Source: an uncultured Oscillospiraceae bacterium (GTDB lineage: Bacteria > Bacillota > Clostridia > Oscillospirales > Oscillospiraceae). Taken from it: a stretch of 15,150 nt of DNA. The notes under the pieces are model-generated. The model did no database searches. It saw only the letters and a list, made by a program, of their open reading frames with translations, and was not told the origin of the DNA. Position 1 is the stretch's first letter, and the number at the start of each line of letters is the position of its first letter. The stretch lies in contig CAJTOE010000048.1 of the NCBI GenBank assembly GCA_910577805.1, forward strand, positions 1 to 15,150. Direction: 5' to 3'. The translations under genes and the position numbers were made by a program. Positions 6,945-13,025 of the stretch are shown one piece after another.

Positions 6945-8303
6945 ATGTCAACTGTGTCGAAACCGGCGGACCTGACTGCCGGACCCATCGCCCCGGCCCT
7001 CATCCGTCTGGCCCTGCCGCTGCTGTTCGGAAATATTTTGCAGCAGCTCTACAACACGGTAGACGCGGTGATTGTGGGCCGCTGGGCGGGCAGCGACGCC
7101 TTCGCCGCCGTAGGGGTGGCCGGGACGCTGATGAATCTGTTTTTGTTCCTGCTGGGGGGTGTGTGCGCCGGCGTGGCGGTCATTTTCTCCCAGCAGTACG
7201 GCGCACGGGATTTTGCCGGGTTCCGGCGGGAGCTGTTTCTCTCCTGTACCTTCGGGGGGCTGTTCTCCCTGGCCCTGAGCCTGCTGGCCCTGCTGCTGGC
7301 CGCCCCTCTGCTGGCGCTCATCCAGACCCCGGCCGAGCTGGTCCCCCTGTGTCTGGATTACCTGCGGGTGATTTTCGGGGGTCTGCTGGCGTGCTTTGCG
7401 TACAATCTCAGCTCCTCGTCCCTGCGCTCGGCGGGGGACACCCTGGCGGCTCTGCTGGCGCTGGGCGTGTCTATCCTGGCCAACGTGGGGCTGGACCTGC
7501 TGTTCGTGGCGAAATTCCAGTGGGGGGTGGCGGGAGCCGCCTGGGCCACGGTGGCCTCCCAGACCCTGGCGGCAATACTGGCAGCGGGCTATCTGGCCTG
7601 GCGCTACCCGGAGCTGCTGTTCCGCCGGGCCGACTGCGTGTTAGACCGGGGCCTGCTGGGCCGCACCGTCCGGTTTGCCGCGGCCTCCGCCCTGCACCAC
7701 TGCAACCTGTATTTGGGCAAAATGCTGGTCCAGGGAGCGGTGAACACCCTGGGCACGCCGGGCATCAACGCCTACACCGCCGCCAGCCGCATTGAGGGCT
7801 TCGCCAACTCCTTCGGGGACAGCGGAGCGGCGGCGCTGTCCGTATTCGTGGGGCAGAACACCGGCGCGGGCCGGCCGGACCGGGTCCGGAAGGGGTATTT
7901 TGATGCGGTAAAGCTGCTGGCCGGGCTGGGGGTGGGGATGGCCGTTCTCATGTTCGTGGGGGCGGAGTTTTTCTCCAAGCTGCTGCTGCCCGCCGGGGCA
8001 CAGTGGGAGCTGTCCTTCTCCTACAGCGTGGACTATCTGCGCACCATCTCTCTGTTTTACATCCTGTGCTTTACCGGAAATTCCTTTGCCGGGTATTTTC
8101 AGGGCGTCGGGCGGCTGAACATCCCGGTGCTGGGGGCCACGTCCCACATCACCATGCGGGTGATCTTATCCTGGCTGCTGGCACAGCGCCTGGGCCTGCG
8201 GGCGGTGGCGCTGGCGACGGGCCTGGGCTGGATCTGGGTCAACTGCTTCTGGAGCCTGGTGTTCCGGGGGAAAATCCTGAAGCAGGCCGCGCCTGGGACA
8301 TGA
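6945..8303 (+). CDS. MATE family efflux transporter
   Basis: This 452-residue polytopic membrane protein has about 12 hydrophobic helices, which is the full MATE length. The N-terminal signature is typical of the DinF/NorM-like Clostridia branch: ALPLLFGNILQQLYNTVDAV, then IVGRWAGSDAFAAVGVAGTL. The internal repeat is visible around 235-275 (FAAASALHHCNLYLGKMLVQ followed by GINAYTAASRIEGF). MATE proteins export cationic drugs, metabolites or toxins in exchange for Na+ or H+. The substrate is not predictable here. A GGGAGG ribosome site sits 8 bases before the ATG. Divergence from the LysR gene with overlapping promoters suggests that LysR controls it. It is monocistronic, ending in a terminator that overlaps the stop codon. 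Confidence 0.94.
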   Translation: MSTVSKPADLTAGPIAPALIRLALPLLFGNILQQLYNTVDAVIVGRWAGSDAFAAVGVAGTLMNLFLFLLGGVCAGVAVIFSQQYGARDFAGFRRELFLSCTFGGLFSLALSLLALLLAAPLLALIQTPAELVPLCLDYLRVIFGGLLACFAYNLSSSSLRSAGDTLAALLALGVSILANVGLDLLFVAKFQWGVAGAAWATVASQTLAAILAAGYLAWRYPELLFRRADCVLDRGLLGRTVRFAAASALHHCNLYLGKMLVQGAVNTLGTPGINAYTAASRIEGFANSFGDSGAAALSVFVGQNTGAGRPDRVRKGYFDAVKLLAGLGVGMAVLMFVGAEFFSKLLLPAGAQWELSFSYSVDYLRTISLFYILCFTGNSFAGYFQGVGRLNIPVLGATSHITMRVILSWLLAQRLGLRAVALATGLGWIWVNCFWSLVFRGKILKQAAPGT

Positions 8304-8332
8304 AATAAGGACGCCGTGGGGCGTCCTTATTT
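8303..8332. terminator. Bidirectional terminator between MATE and CHAP genes
   Basis: A perfect 13-base stem (8303-8315 with 8320-8332) closes a GTGG tetraloop. The right arm ends in TTATTTTA and the left arm begins with AAATAA, so it can stop transcription from both sides. Its first base is the last base of the MATE stop codon, and the CHAP gene stop lies 6 bases beyond. Confidence 0.88.
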
Positions 8333-8337
8333 TATGG

Positions 8338-8997
8338 CTATTTGCGGAGGTTCAGCAGCATGGTCGCCACTTCCTCCCTGGTAGCAAAGCTCTGAGGCCG
8401 GGTGCCGTCGGTGATGCCCTCCTTCTGGGCCTGGGCCAGAAATTCCTGCGCCCAGGCGGAGGCCGGCTGGCTGGCTACGCGGCTGAGATAATCGTCCATT
8501 TTTTGGTCAAATTCGGCCTGTGTCATAGTATCCTCCTGATAGACAGGGCGGTAAGCCCCCACGATAAAGGATTTGTCCCGCCGGCGGCGCAGGACCGCCC
8601 CGCCGTTGGCCTCGTTTCCGGTTCCGGTGTTGCCGTCGATGGTGGTGATCTTCTCGCCGTCCCAGCTCTCGCAGATTCCCACATGCTGGGCGTTTTTCTT
8701 GCCGTTGAAGTTGAAAAAGATAACGTCCCCCGGCTGGTAGCCGCCGGTGACCGCCTGCGCTTTGTGAAATGCCTCCAGCGTAGGGCAGTAGGCGGTTTTT
8801 TTGCCGCCGTAGTAGAGCTGGGAAGCGCCCGCCTCCCGGAAGCACCACCAAACAAACACCGCACACCAGGCGTAGCCGGGGCCGGAGACCTCCCGGTCGT
8901 AATACGCGGTATTGAACTTCACGTCATTGGAGCTGGGCGGGTCCTCCTTGATCCCGATTTGTGCCCGAGCAATGCTAAGGATTTCTTCTGCCGTCAT
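8338..8997 (-). CDS. CHAP-domain cell-wall hydrolase (lysin-like)
   Basis: This 219-residue protein has an N-terminal CHAP amidase/endopeptidase domain (about 1-150). Nucleophile Cys45 is in GYAWCAVFVWWC, His105 is in NAQHVGICES, and the polar residues IDGNTG follow. CHAP enzymes cut peptidoglycan stem or cross-bridge peptides. The C-terminal part (about 158-219) reads AWAQEFLAQAQKEGITDGTR followed by PQSFATREEVATMLLNLRK. This half SLH-like tail is seen on many lysins of Clostridia phages and prophages and may help wall binding. There is no signal peptide and no holin or other phage gene nearby. It may therefore be a domesticated endolysin or an immunity/sporulation-type lysin, released by lysis or by an unknown route. 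An AAAGGAGG ribosome site (9013-9006) lies 9 bases before the ATG at 8997. An out-of-frame ATG at 9004 is too close to that site to be used. Confidence 0.88.
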   Translation of the reverse strand: MTAEEILSIARAQIGIKEDPPSSNDVKFNTAYYDREVSGPGYAWCAVFVWWCFREAGASQLYYGGKKTAYCPTLEAFHKAQAVTGGYQPGDVIFFNFNGKKNAQHVGICESWDGEKITTIDGNTGTGNEANGGAVLRRRRDKSFIVGAYRPVYQEDTMTQAEFDQKMDDYLSRVASQPASAWAQEFLAQAQKEGITDGTRPQSFATREEVATMLLNLRK

Positions 8998-9101
8998 TGC
9001 GCATGTCCTCCTTTCTGAGCCTTGCTCTTTTTATGTATATGTCTGCGGGCGGGGGGATGTGACGTTTCCTCCCACAAATTACCAAGAGTAAAAACTTCCT
9101 C

Positions 9102-9130
9102 TTGACACACCCCTCAAACGCCTCTATAAT
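9102..9130 (+). promoter_or_regulatory. Consensus sigma-A promoter of the riboswitch-ribU transcript
   Basis: A perfect TTGACA (9102-9107), a 17-base spacer and a perfect TATAAT (9125-9130) give a predicted start near 9137, about 20 bases before the FMN aptamer. Such a full consensus promoter fits constant initiation with control left to the riboswitch. Confidence 0.88.
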
Positions 9131-9157
9131 CAAACCCGACAACTGAATCGCAGAAAT

Positions 9158-9266
9158 GTCTTCAAGGCAGGGTGAAATTCCCGATCGGCGGTGACAGTCC
9201 GCGAGCGCTCCGGCGCTGATTTGGTGTAACTCCAAAACCGACAGTATAGTCTGGATTGAAAGAAGG
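9158..9266 (+). promoter_or_regulatory. FMN riboswitch (RFN element)
   Basis: The conserved RFN blocks appear in order. GGCAGGGTGAAATTCCCGAT (9166-9185) is followed by CGGCGGTGACAGTCCGCGAG (9186-9205), a variable GC hairpin, TTGGTGTAACTCCAAAACCG (9221-9240), ACAGTATAGTCTGGATTG and GAAAGAAG. The outer P1 stem pairs CTTC (9160-9163) with GAAG (9262-9265). This aptamer binds flavin mononucleotide and represses riboflavin synthesis or uptake genes. Here it lies directly upstream of ribU, so high FMN should shut off riboflavin import. Confidence 0.97.
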
Positions 9267-9357
9267 TGTGTCGAATTTGTCGGAGCCGCTCTGACTGTAT
9301 GCACATTTCTTTCTATCCAAATCCCCCCTTTGACGGCATGTTCGATGCACCTGAAAA

Positions 9358-9401
9358 AACACCGAAAGGCATTTTACTGCTTTCCAGGTGTTAATTTTTT
9401 T
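9358..9401 (+). terminator. Riboswitch-controlled terminator-like hairpin before ribU
   Basis: AACACC (9358-9363) and GAAAG (9364-9368) pair with CTTTC (9380-9384) and GGTGTT (9387-9392), with small bulges and a TTTTAC loop. The stem is followed by AA and seven T. A second copy of CACCTG just upstream (9348-9353) can pair instead with CAGGTG (9385-9390), which would break the stem. This looks like the expression platform of the FMN riboswitch, acting by transcription attenuation. Confidence 0.75.
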
Positions 9402-9417
9402 CAGGAGGTATCTTCCA

Positions 9418-9954
9418 ATGAACCGCAGTAAAAAACTCACCCTGCTGGGGGCGCTCTGCGCCCTGGCCTACGCCGCAGCCGCCGCAGGACGCGTCCCTCT
9501 CATCCTCTTTTTGAAGTACGACCCCAAGGACATCGTGCTTGCCCTCAGCGGGCTTACCCTCGGTCCCCTGGCCGTGGCTTCCGCCGCTGTGGCTGTCGCG
9601 CTTGTGGAAATGTTCACCCTCAGCGACACCGGCATATTAGGCTTTTTGATGAACGTACTTTCAAGCTGTTCCTTTGCCTGTACTGCCGCGTTCGTCTACC
9701 AAAAAAAGCGCAGCACACCAGGGGCGGCGGCCGGACTGCTCTGCGGATGGGCATGTATGGTCCTGCTCATGCTGCTCTGGAATTATCTGATCGCGCCAAT
9801 TTACATGGGCCTTCCCAGAGAAGAGATCGCAAAGCTTCTGCTGCCGGTCTTTCTGCCCTTCAACCTTGTCAAGGGCGGGATCAACGCCGCCATAACGTTT
9901 CTGGTACACAAGTCGGTCATCACAGCGCTGAAGCGCTCCCATCTGCTCCCCTGA
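9418..9954 (+). CDS. ribU: ECF transporter S component RibU, riboflavin-specific
   Basis: This 178-residue membrane protein has about five to six hydrophobic helices. It is the riboflavin-binding S component of a group II ECF transporter and needs the shared EcfA/EcfA'/EcfT module, which is not in this window. Family marks are the FLKYDPKDI motif after helix 1, EMFTLSDTGILGFLMNVLSS, NYLIAPIYMGLPREEIAKLL, and FNLVKGGINAAITFLVHKSV near the end. The alanine-rich first helix (GALCALAYAAAA) is the usual S-component contact for EcfT. The ATG at 9418 is chosen because an AGGAGG site (9403-9408) lies 9 bases before it. An in-frame ATG at 9388 lies inside the terminator stem and has no ribosome site. 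Control by the upstream FMN riboswitch confirms the substrate assignment. Confidence 0.96.
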   Translation: MNRSKKLTLLGALCALAYAAAAAGRVPLILFLKYDPKDIVLALSGLTLGPLAVASAAVAVALVEMFTLSDTGILGFLMNVLSSCSFACTAAFVYQKKRSTPGAAAGLLCGWACMVLLMLLWNYLIAPIYMGLPREEIAKLLLPVFLPFNLVKGGINAAITFLVHKSVITALKRSHLLP

Positions 9955-9961
9955 CAAAACA

Positions 9962-9995
9962 AGGAGCGGCAAGGCTTTTCTGCCCTGCCGCTCCT
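9962..9995. terminator. Bidirectional hairpin between ribU and the DUF2461 gene
   Basis: AGGAGCGGCA (9962-9971) pairs perfectly with TGCCGCTCCT (9986-9995), with an inner GGC/GCC pairing. The flanking T-runs are short on both strands (GCTTTAT to the right; TTGTTTTG on the minus strand). It sits exactly between two convergent stop codons, so a shared terminator is the likely role. Confidence 0.8.
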
Positions 9996-9998
9996 GCT

Positions 9999-10667
9999 TT
10001 ATATCTGCTCCTCTGCCGCCAGCCGGTCCAGCAGCTCGTAATAGGGCGCCAAAAACTGGAACCCCTCCACGACCTCCTGCACCAGCGCCGGGGTGTACAG
10101 CGTGCCGCCCCAGTTCTGCTCCCAGCTCAGGGCAAGGCCCTTCCGGTTGTACCAGGGATATAACAGTGGTCCTGGGTCCCCCTTGGGCCGCTTGTACTCC
10201 TGGCCCTCCAGCCGGAACCGGTCCTGCCGGTTCAGCCGCCGGGCCAGCTTTTCCAGGGGCTTGGGGGCCTGGTCGATGCGGGCGCGCAGCCGGACCATCA
10301 TTGCCGGAGGCGCGTCATAACAGCCCATCCCCATTGCGTAGCTCTCCGGGGCCACCTCGAAGTAGAAGGCGGGCCGGACCGTCCAGCTCTCGCCGGGGCG
10401 GCGGAGAACAAACCACATATGGTCCTTGTAAGGCCCCCGGCCATGGAGCCGCCGGGCGTCCCGGTAAATGCGGCTCACATGGAGGTTCAGCCCCCACTTG
10501 GGAAATAACTCCCCAAAAGCCTGGATCACCTCGTCTCCCAGCTCCCGGAGGGGCGCGGCCACCAGGTCCAGATACTCCTGCTTGTGGGCCTCGAACCAAC
10601 CCCGGTCGTTGTTCAGACGGATGCCCCACAAAAATTCATTTGCTTTCGGGGAAAAACCTTGAAACAT
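9999..10667 (-). CDS. DUF2461 family protein
   Basis: This 222-residue soluble protein of the DUF2461 (TIGR02453) family is recognised by three stretches. The first is FLWGIRLNNDRGWFEAHKQEY (12-32), the second is VSRIYRDARRLHGRGPYKDH (64-83), and the third is an aromatic FYFEVAPESYAMGMG in the middle. The biochemical function of the family is unknown, and no catalytic motif is evident. The family stretch after RIYRD is usually RFSKDK; here it is RRLHGRG, a mild divergence. It starts 18 bases after the stop of the VanW-domain gene on the same strand, so it is probably the second gene of that operon. Its ribosome site is weak (GAGAAAGAGAG), which fits translation by read-through or re-initiation. 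Confidence 0.88.
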   Translation of the reverse strand: MFQGFSPKANEFLWGIRLNNDRGWFEAHKQEYLDLVAAPLRELGDEVIQAFGELFPKWGLNLHVSRIYRDARRLHGRGPYKDHMWFVLRRPGESWTVRPAFYFEVAPESYAMGMGCYDAPPAMMVRLRARIDQAPKPLEKLARRLNRQDRFRLEGQEYKRPKGDPGPLLYPWYNRKGLALSWEQNWGGTLYTPALVQEVVEGFQFLAPYYELLDRLAAEEQI

Positions 10668-10685
10668 TGCAGCACTCTCTTTCTC

Positions 10686-12515
10686 TTACAGCGGGTTCAG
10701 GTCGATCTCCACCCCCGGCGGCGGAACAGTCACGTCCGGCACCGGCTCCGGCTCCGGTGTGGGCACGGGGTCAGGCTCCGTGGTGCCGGGGTCCGTCGTG
10801 CCGGGGTCGGTCGTCGTACCGGGGTCCGTTGTCGTGCCGGGGTCGGTGGACGTATCCGGGTTGGATGGCTGGTTGGGCTGCGGCGGCTTGCCGTTTACCC
10901 AAGTGGCCGGGTCACCGTCGGCGGGATTGTAGAAATAGGTATTGGGACGCATCTTGTACTTGCTGCCGCCCATATCCTGCTTTTCCAGCTCGTTGCCGTC
11001 CTTGTCGTAGATATAGCGGTAGGTATGGGCGCTCCAGCCGGTGTAGGCGTACTGCTCCTTATCCAGCACCAGACTGCCCCGTGCCACATCGTCCTTGGGC
11101 TTATAGACCGTGGTGGGAGCCACCTTGTCAAAGGTACTGCTCTTGGGCACGGCGTACACGCCCTCCGGATTGGTGCCGTAGATTTTCACGGTGAGATACC
11201 GTGCCCCGTTGGAATCATAGCTCTCGGTGACGATTTTGACCGGGTACTTGGTACTGTTCTTGAACCGGAAGTCCAGGGAGCCAAAGTACACTGTCGCGTC
11301 CATGCCCAGGTCCACATAGCCTGTATTGAACTGGTGGCAGTGGCGCTCCACCACCTCCAGGTTGGTGTGCAGGACCGCGTAATAAATCGTGGAGGAGGTC
11401 TGGCAGATGCCGCCGCCGATGTCGTCCACCGACTCACCCGCCTTATAGACCGGGGCGTTTTTGTAGCCCTTATCGGTGGTCCGGGACCCGGTGGTATTAT
11501 TGTAAGAGAACACCTCGCCGGGCAGGAGGATGATACCGTTGCAGGCCTCGGCGGACAGCTTGACGTTATATTTCCGGTTGGAGGACCCCCGGACCCGTGT
11601 GGTTCCCTCTCCCAGCAGGTCCTTGAACAGGCTGGCTTCCAGGGCGATCCGGGTAATTTCCGGCTCGGTGACTGTCAGGGGGATGCTCACCGTCTCCCCC
11701 TCCCCGGCGCCGGCAAACAGGGTCTCCGCCTGGGCGGGGTCGAAGTCCAGGCCTACCACATGGTCGGTGACCTCCAGGGTTTCCGGGTCCATCTCGGCGG
11801 ACTTGGCCTCGGTGTACACCTCGTCGTGGATGGCCTCAAAATCCGGCTCCTCCGCCGGGGTCTCGTCGGTGGTCAGCTCCACATGCAGGCTCTGTTCCCC
11901 GGAGTTCAGCCCGTCGTTCAGCGCGTCCAGCACCTGCTGCTTGGCCCGGTCCCGGAGGATGGCCACGCCGGTCACGCCCCGTGTGACCTGAAGGGTATCC
12001 CCCTCCACCTGCCAGGTGGGCAGGGTCACGCCCCCGCCGACCGCCCGGTCGGCCTCGTCCAGCAGCCGGTCCAGCTCCCGTTCTCCAGTCTCGTCCAGGG
12101 TCAGGGACAGGTCCAGCTCACTCTTTCCGCCCAGCAAATTCCGCAGGTACGCAAAGCCCTGGAGAGGAAAGCTCTCCCGGCCCTCGTTCATGGCCTGCTC
12201 CACGCTGGCTCCGCCGTCCACCACGGCCCCGCCTGTGTAATCCCCGGACCAGCTTCCGCAGTTGAGCTGCACCGTCGTGCCGCCCATATGGGCGCCGATT
12301 TTCTCCTCCAGGGCAGTCTGGGCCTGGGCCTGGCTCATGCCGCCCACGTCCACGCCGCCGATTTCCACGTTGGGCAGGATCGTGCTGCCCGTTCCCACAT
12401 AGGCGCACAGTCCCAGATAGCCGGCGGCCAGGACCCCGGCCAAACCGGCAGTAATGCCCAGAGCCAGCTTGCCCACGCCGCCTCCCTCAGGTTTTTGCAC
12501 CCTTGTTCCTTCCAT
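10686..12515 (-). CDS. VanW family envelope protein with Thr/Pro repeat tail
   Basis: This 609-residue protein has a short Lys-containing N-terminus and one membrane segment or uncleaved signal anchor (about 16-40, GKLALGITAGLAGVLAAGYL). A region resembling the PG_binding_4-type repeat follows (about 50-300). Next is a VanW domain (about 311-430) with the hallmark ILLPGEVFSYN, then VDDIGGGICQTSSTIYYAVL and VERHCHQFNTGYVDLGMDA. A degenerate G5-like stretch (about 455-530) precedes a low-complexity tail of DPGTT units and Pro/Glu (556-600). VanW is named from vancomycin-resistance clusters, but most such proteins are cell-wall-associated and of unknown function. No vanA-type resistance genes are nearby. 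The chosen start at 12515 has AGAGGAG 9 bases upstream; the frame is open to 12692 without a better site. It is the first gene of an operon with DUF2461. Confidence 0.92.
   Translation of the reverse strand: MEGTRVQKPEGGGVGKLALGITAGLAGVLAAGYLGLCAYVGTGSTILPNVEIGGVDVGGMSQAQAQTALEEKIGAHMGGTTVQLNCGSWSGDYTGGAVVDGGASVEQAMNEGRESFPLQGFAYLRNLLGGKSELDLSLTLDETGERELDRLLDEADRAVGGGVTLPTWQVEGDTLQVTRGVTGVAILRDRAKQQVLDALNDGLNSGEQSLHVELTTDETPAEEPDFEAIHDEVYTEAKSAEMDPETLEVTDHVVGLDFDPAQAETLFAGAGEGETVSIPLTVTEPEITRIALEASLFKDLLGEGTTRVRGSSNRKYNVKLSAEACNGIILLPGEVFSYNNTTGSRTTDKGYKNAPVYKAGESVDDIGGGICQTSSTIYYAVLHTNLEVVERHCHQFNTGYVDLGMDATVYFGSLDFRFKNSTKYPVKIVTESYDSNGARYLTVKIYGTNPEGVYAVPKSSTFDKVAPTTVYKPKDDVARGSLVLDKEQYAYTGWSAHTYRYIYDKDGNELEKQDMGGSKYKMRPNTYFYNPADGDPATWVNGKPPQPNQPSNPDTSTDPGTTTDPGTTTDPGTTDPGTTEPDPVPTPEPEPVPDVTVPPPGVEIDLNPL
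10739..10851 (-). repeat. DNA repeats coding for the DPGTT tail of the VanW protein
   Basis: On the plus strand the motif CCGGGGTC with its flank GTCGT/GGTCGT recurs four to five times. It encodes TDPGTT, TDPGTT, TDPGTT and DPGTT in the protein (about residues 557-579), followed by a Pro/Glu-rich stretch. Unit lengths of 15 and 18 bases keep the frame, so copy number can change by slippage without breaking the gene. The tail probably spans or decorates the cell wall. Confidence 0.75.
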
Positions 12516-12593
12516 GTTCCACATCTCCTCTATAAGCTTCCATACGCGTTTCAAAAACCATCTGCCCTCATTTTTACATGGCAGACCTCGTTT

Positions 12594-12622
12594 ATTATAG
12601 CACTCCAAATGCCCGGCTTCAA
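12594..12622 (-). promoter_or_regulatory. Predicted sigma-A promoter of the VanW operon
   Basis: On the minus strand, TTGAAG (12622-12617) is followed after 17 bases by a perfect TATAAT (12599-12594), about 80 bases before the VanW start codon. Confidence 0.7.
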
Positions 12623-12785
12623 TTACAAAAAAGTTACAGTCTGGTTTTTTCGACTTTTGGCGGGGGGGAGTAGACTCTGGAAGTAACTGCAACCTTCAGC
12701 GTAATGGCCCGCCCAGGGGGTCGGGCCCCACAGTCCACTCTGTATGTTACATGCAGAGACTTTCTTTCCCCGCCGCACCGATAAG

Positions 12786-12835
12786 CCTTCCCCCTCACGG
12801 GGGAAGGTGGCACGCGAAGCGTGACGGATGAGGGT
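12786..12835. repeat. Two-hairpin extragenic palindromic repeat element
   Basis: CCTTCCCCC (12786-12794) pairs with GGGGGAAGG (12799-12807) around a TCAC loop. CACGC (12811-12815) pairs with GCGTG (12819-12823) around GAA, and GACGGATGAGGG follows. Tandem hairpins with this GGGGGAAGGTGGCAC...GACGGATGAGGG layout recur in intergenic regions of related Clostridia genomes, to my recollection. Only one copy is in this window, so its repeated nature is inference. There is no T-run, so it is not a normal terminator. Confidence 0.65.
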
Positions 12836-12890
12836 GAAAAACCCCCAGCTCCGCACTCCTTCACAAATTCTCCCCCCGCCAATTTTTCGG

Positions 12891-12919
12891 TTTACTTTTC
12901 CCCCTGTTCGCGGTATGAT
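12891..12919 (+). promoter_or_regulatory. Candidate upstream promoter of the XpaC-family gene
   Basis: TTTACT (12891-12896), a 17-base spacer and TATGAT (12914-12919) make a good sigma-A match, with a start near 12926. The AATTCT/AGAATT palindrome lies immediately downstream of that start. Confidence 0.55.
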
Positions 12920-12930
12920 AGAAAGAAAAC

Positions 12931-12946
12931 AATTCTTTAGAGAATT
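12931..12946. promoter_or_regulatory. AATTCT-N4-AGAATT palindrome, candidate operator
   Basis: A 6-base perfect inverted repeat with a 4-base centre lies just after the start point of the upstream promoter and upstream of the second one. The position would suit a repressor. No cognate regulator is identifiable in the window. Confidence 0.35.
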
Positions 12947-12961
12947 TTAAGAAAAAATCAA

Positions 12962-12990
12962 TCCACATTTTTCTTTTTCTGTGTTAGAAT
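12962..12990 (+). promoter_or_regulatory. Candidate proximal promoter of the XpaC-family gene
   Basis: TAGAAT (12985-12990) is a good -10. TCCACA (12962-12967) at 17-base spacing is a 4-of-6 match to the -35. The surrounding DNA is AT-rich (ATTTTTCTTTTTCTGTG). The start would be near 12997, about 29 bases before the ATG. Confidence 0.45.
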
Positions 12991-13025
12991 AGACGCGTGA
13001 TTTGGAACGCTGGGAGGATATTGAA

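Larger units (their letters stand above)
8998..9417. other. Regulatory gap between CHAP gene and ribU
   Basis: This 420-base interval carries no supported protein gene. It holds the CHAP gene leader (no convincing promoter found on that strand), the ribU promoter, the FMN riboswitch, its expression platform and the ribU ribosome site, each listed separately. The minus-strand open frame through it is a by-product of the riboswitch sequence. Confidence 0.8.
12516..13025. other. 510-base intergenic region between the VanW and XpaC-family genes
   Basis: There is no supported protein gene here. From left to right it holds the VanW leader and promoter, a G7 tract (12662-12668) with flanking motifs shared with the leader at 4265-4310, an inverted repeat GGCCCG/CGGGCC (12706-12727), a two-hairpin repeat element (12786-12835), and then two candidate promoters and a palindrome in front of the XpaC-family gene. 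The minus-strand open frames in this region are translations of the repeat. Confidence 0.75.

Noticed and set aside
9084..9103. AAGAG-N10-CTCTT inverted repeat overlapping the ribU -35
   Set aside because: The arms are only five bases in AT-rich DNA. The riboswitch already explains the regulation, so chance is the simpler reading.
8975..9304. Minus-strand open frame through the FMN riboswitch
   Set aside because: It lies over a highly conserved structured RNA, and its start has no ribosome site. An ATG at 9004 in this frame is only two bases from the CHAP ribosome site.
10739..10851. Possible CRISPR array or satellite
   Set aside because: The units are 15-18 bases, without spacers, and encode DPGTT repeats in frame.
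10686..12515. Vancomycin-resistance locus
   Set aside because: Only the VanW domain is present. There is no VanH/A/X, VanS/R or D-Ala ligase gene, and VanW domains are common in susceptible Clostridia.
10584..12686. A 700-codon open frame on the plus strand across the VanW gene
   Set aside because: It is the antisense shadow of a GC-rich gene. Its translation is low in family features and rich in His/Gly/Val runs, while the minus strand encodes a complete VanW protein with promoter and ribosome site.
12516..12692. N-terminal extension of the VanW protein to 12692
   Set aside because: There is no ribosome site at 12692. The frame would run through the promoter, and AGAGGAG correctly places the start at 12515.
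12623..12882. Minus-strand open frames in the VanW/XpaC gap
   Set aside because: They translate the two-hairpin repeat (PREGEGLSVRRG type). There are no ribosome sites and no family similarity.
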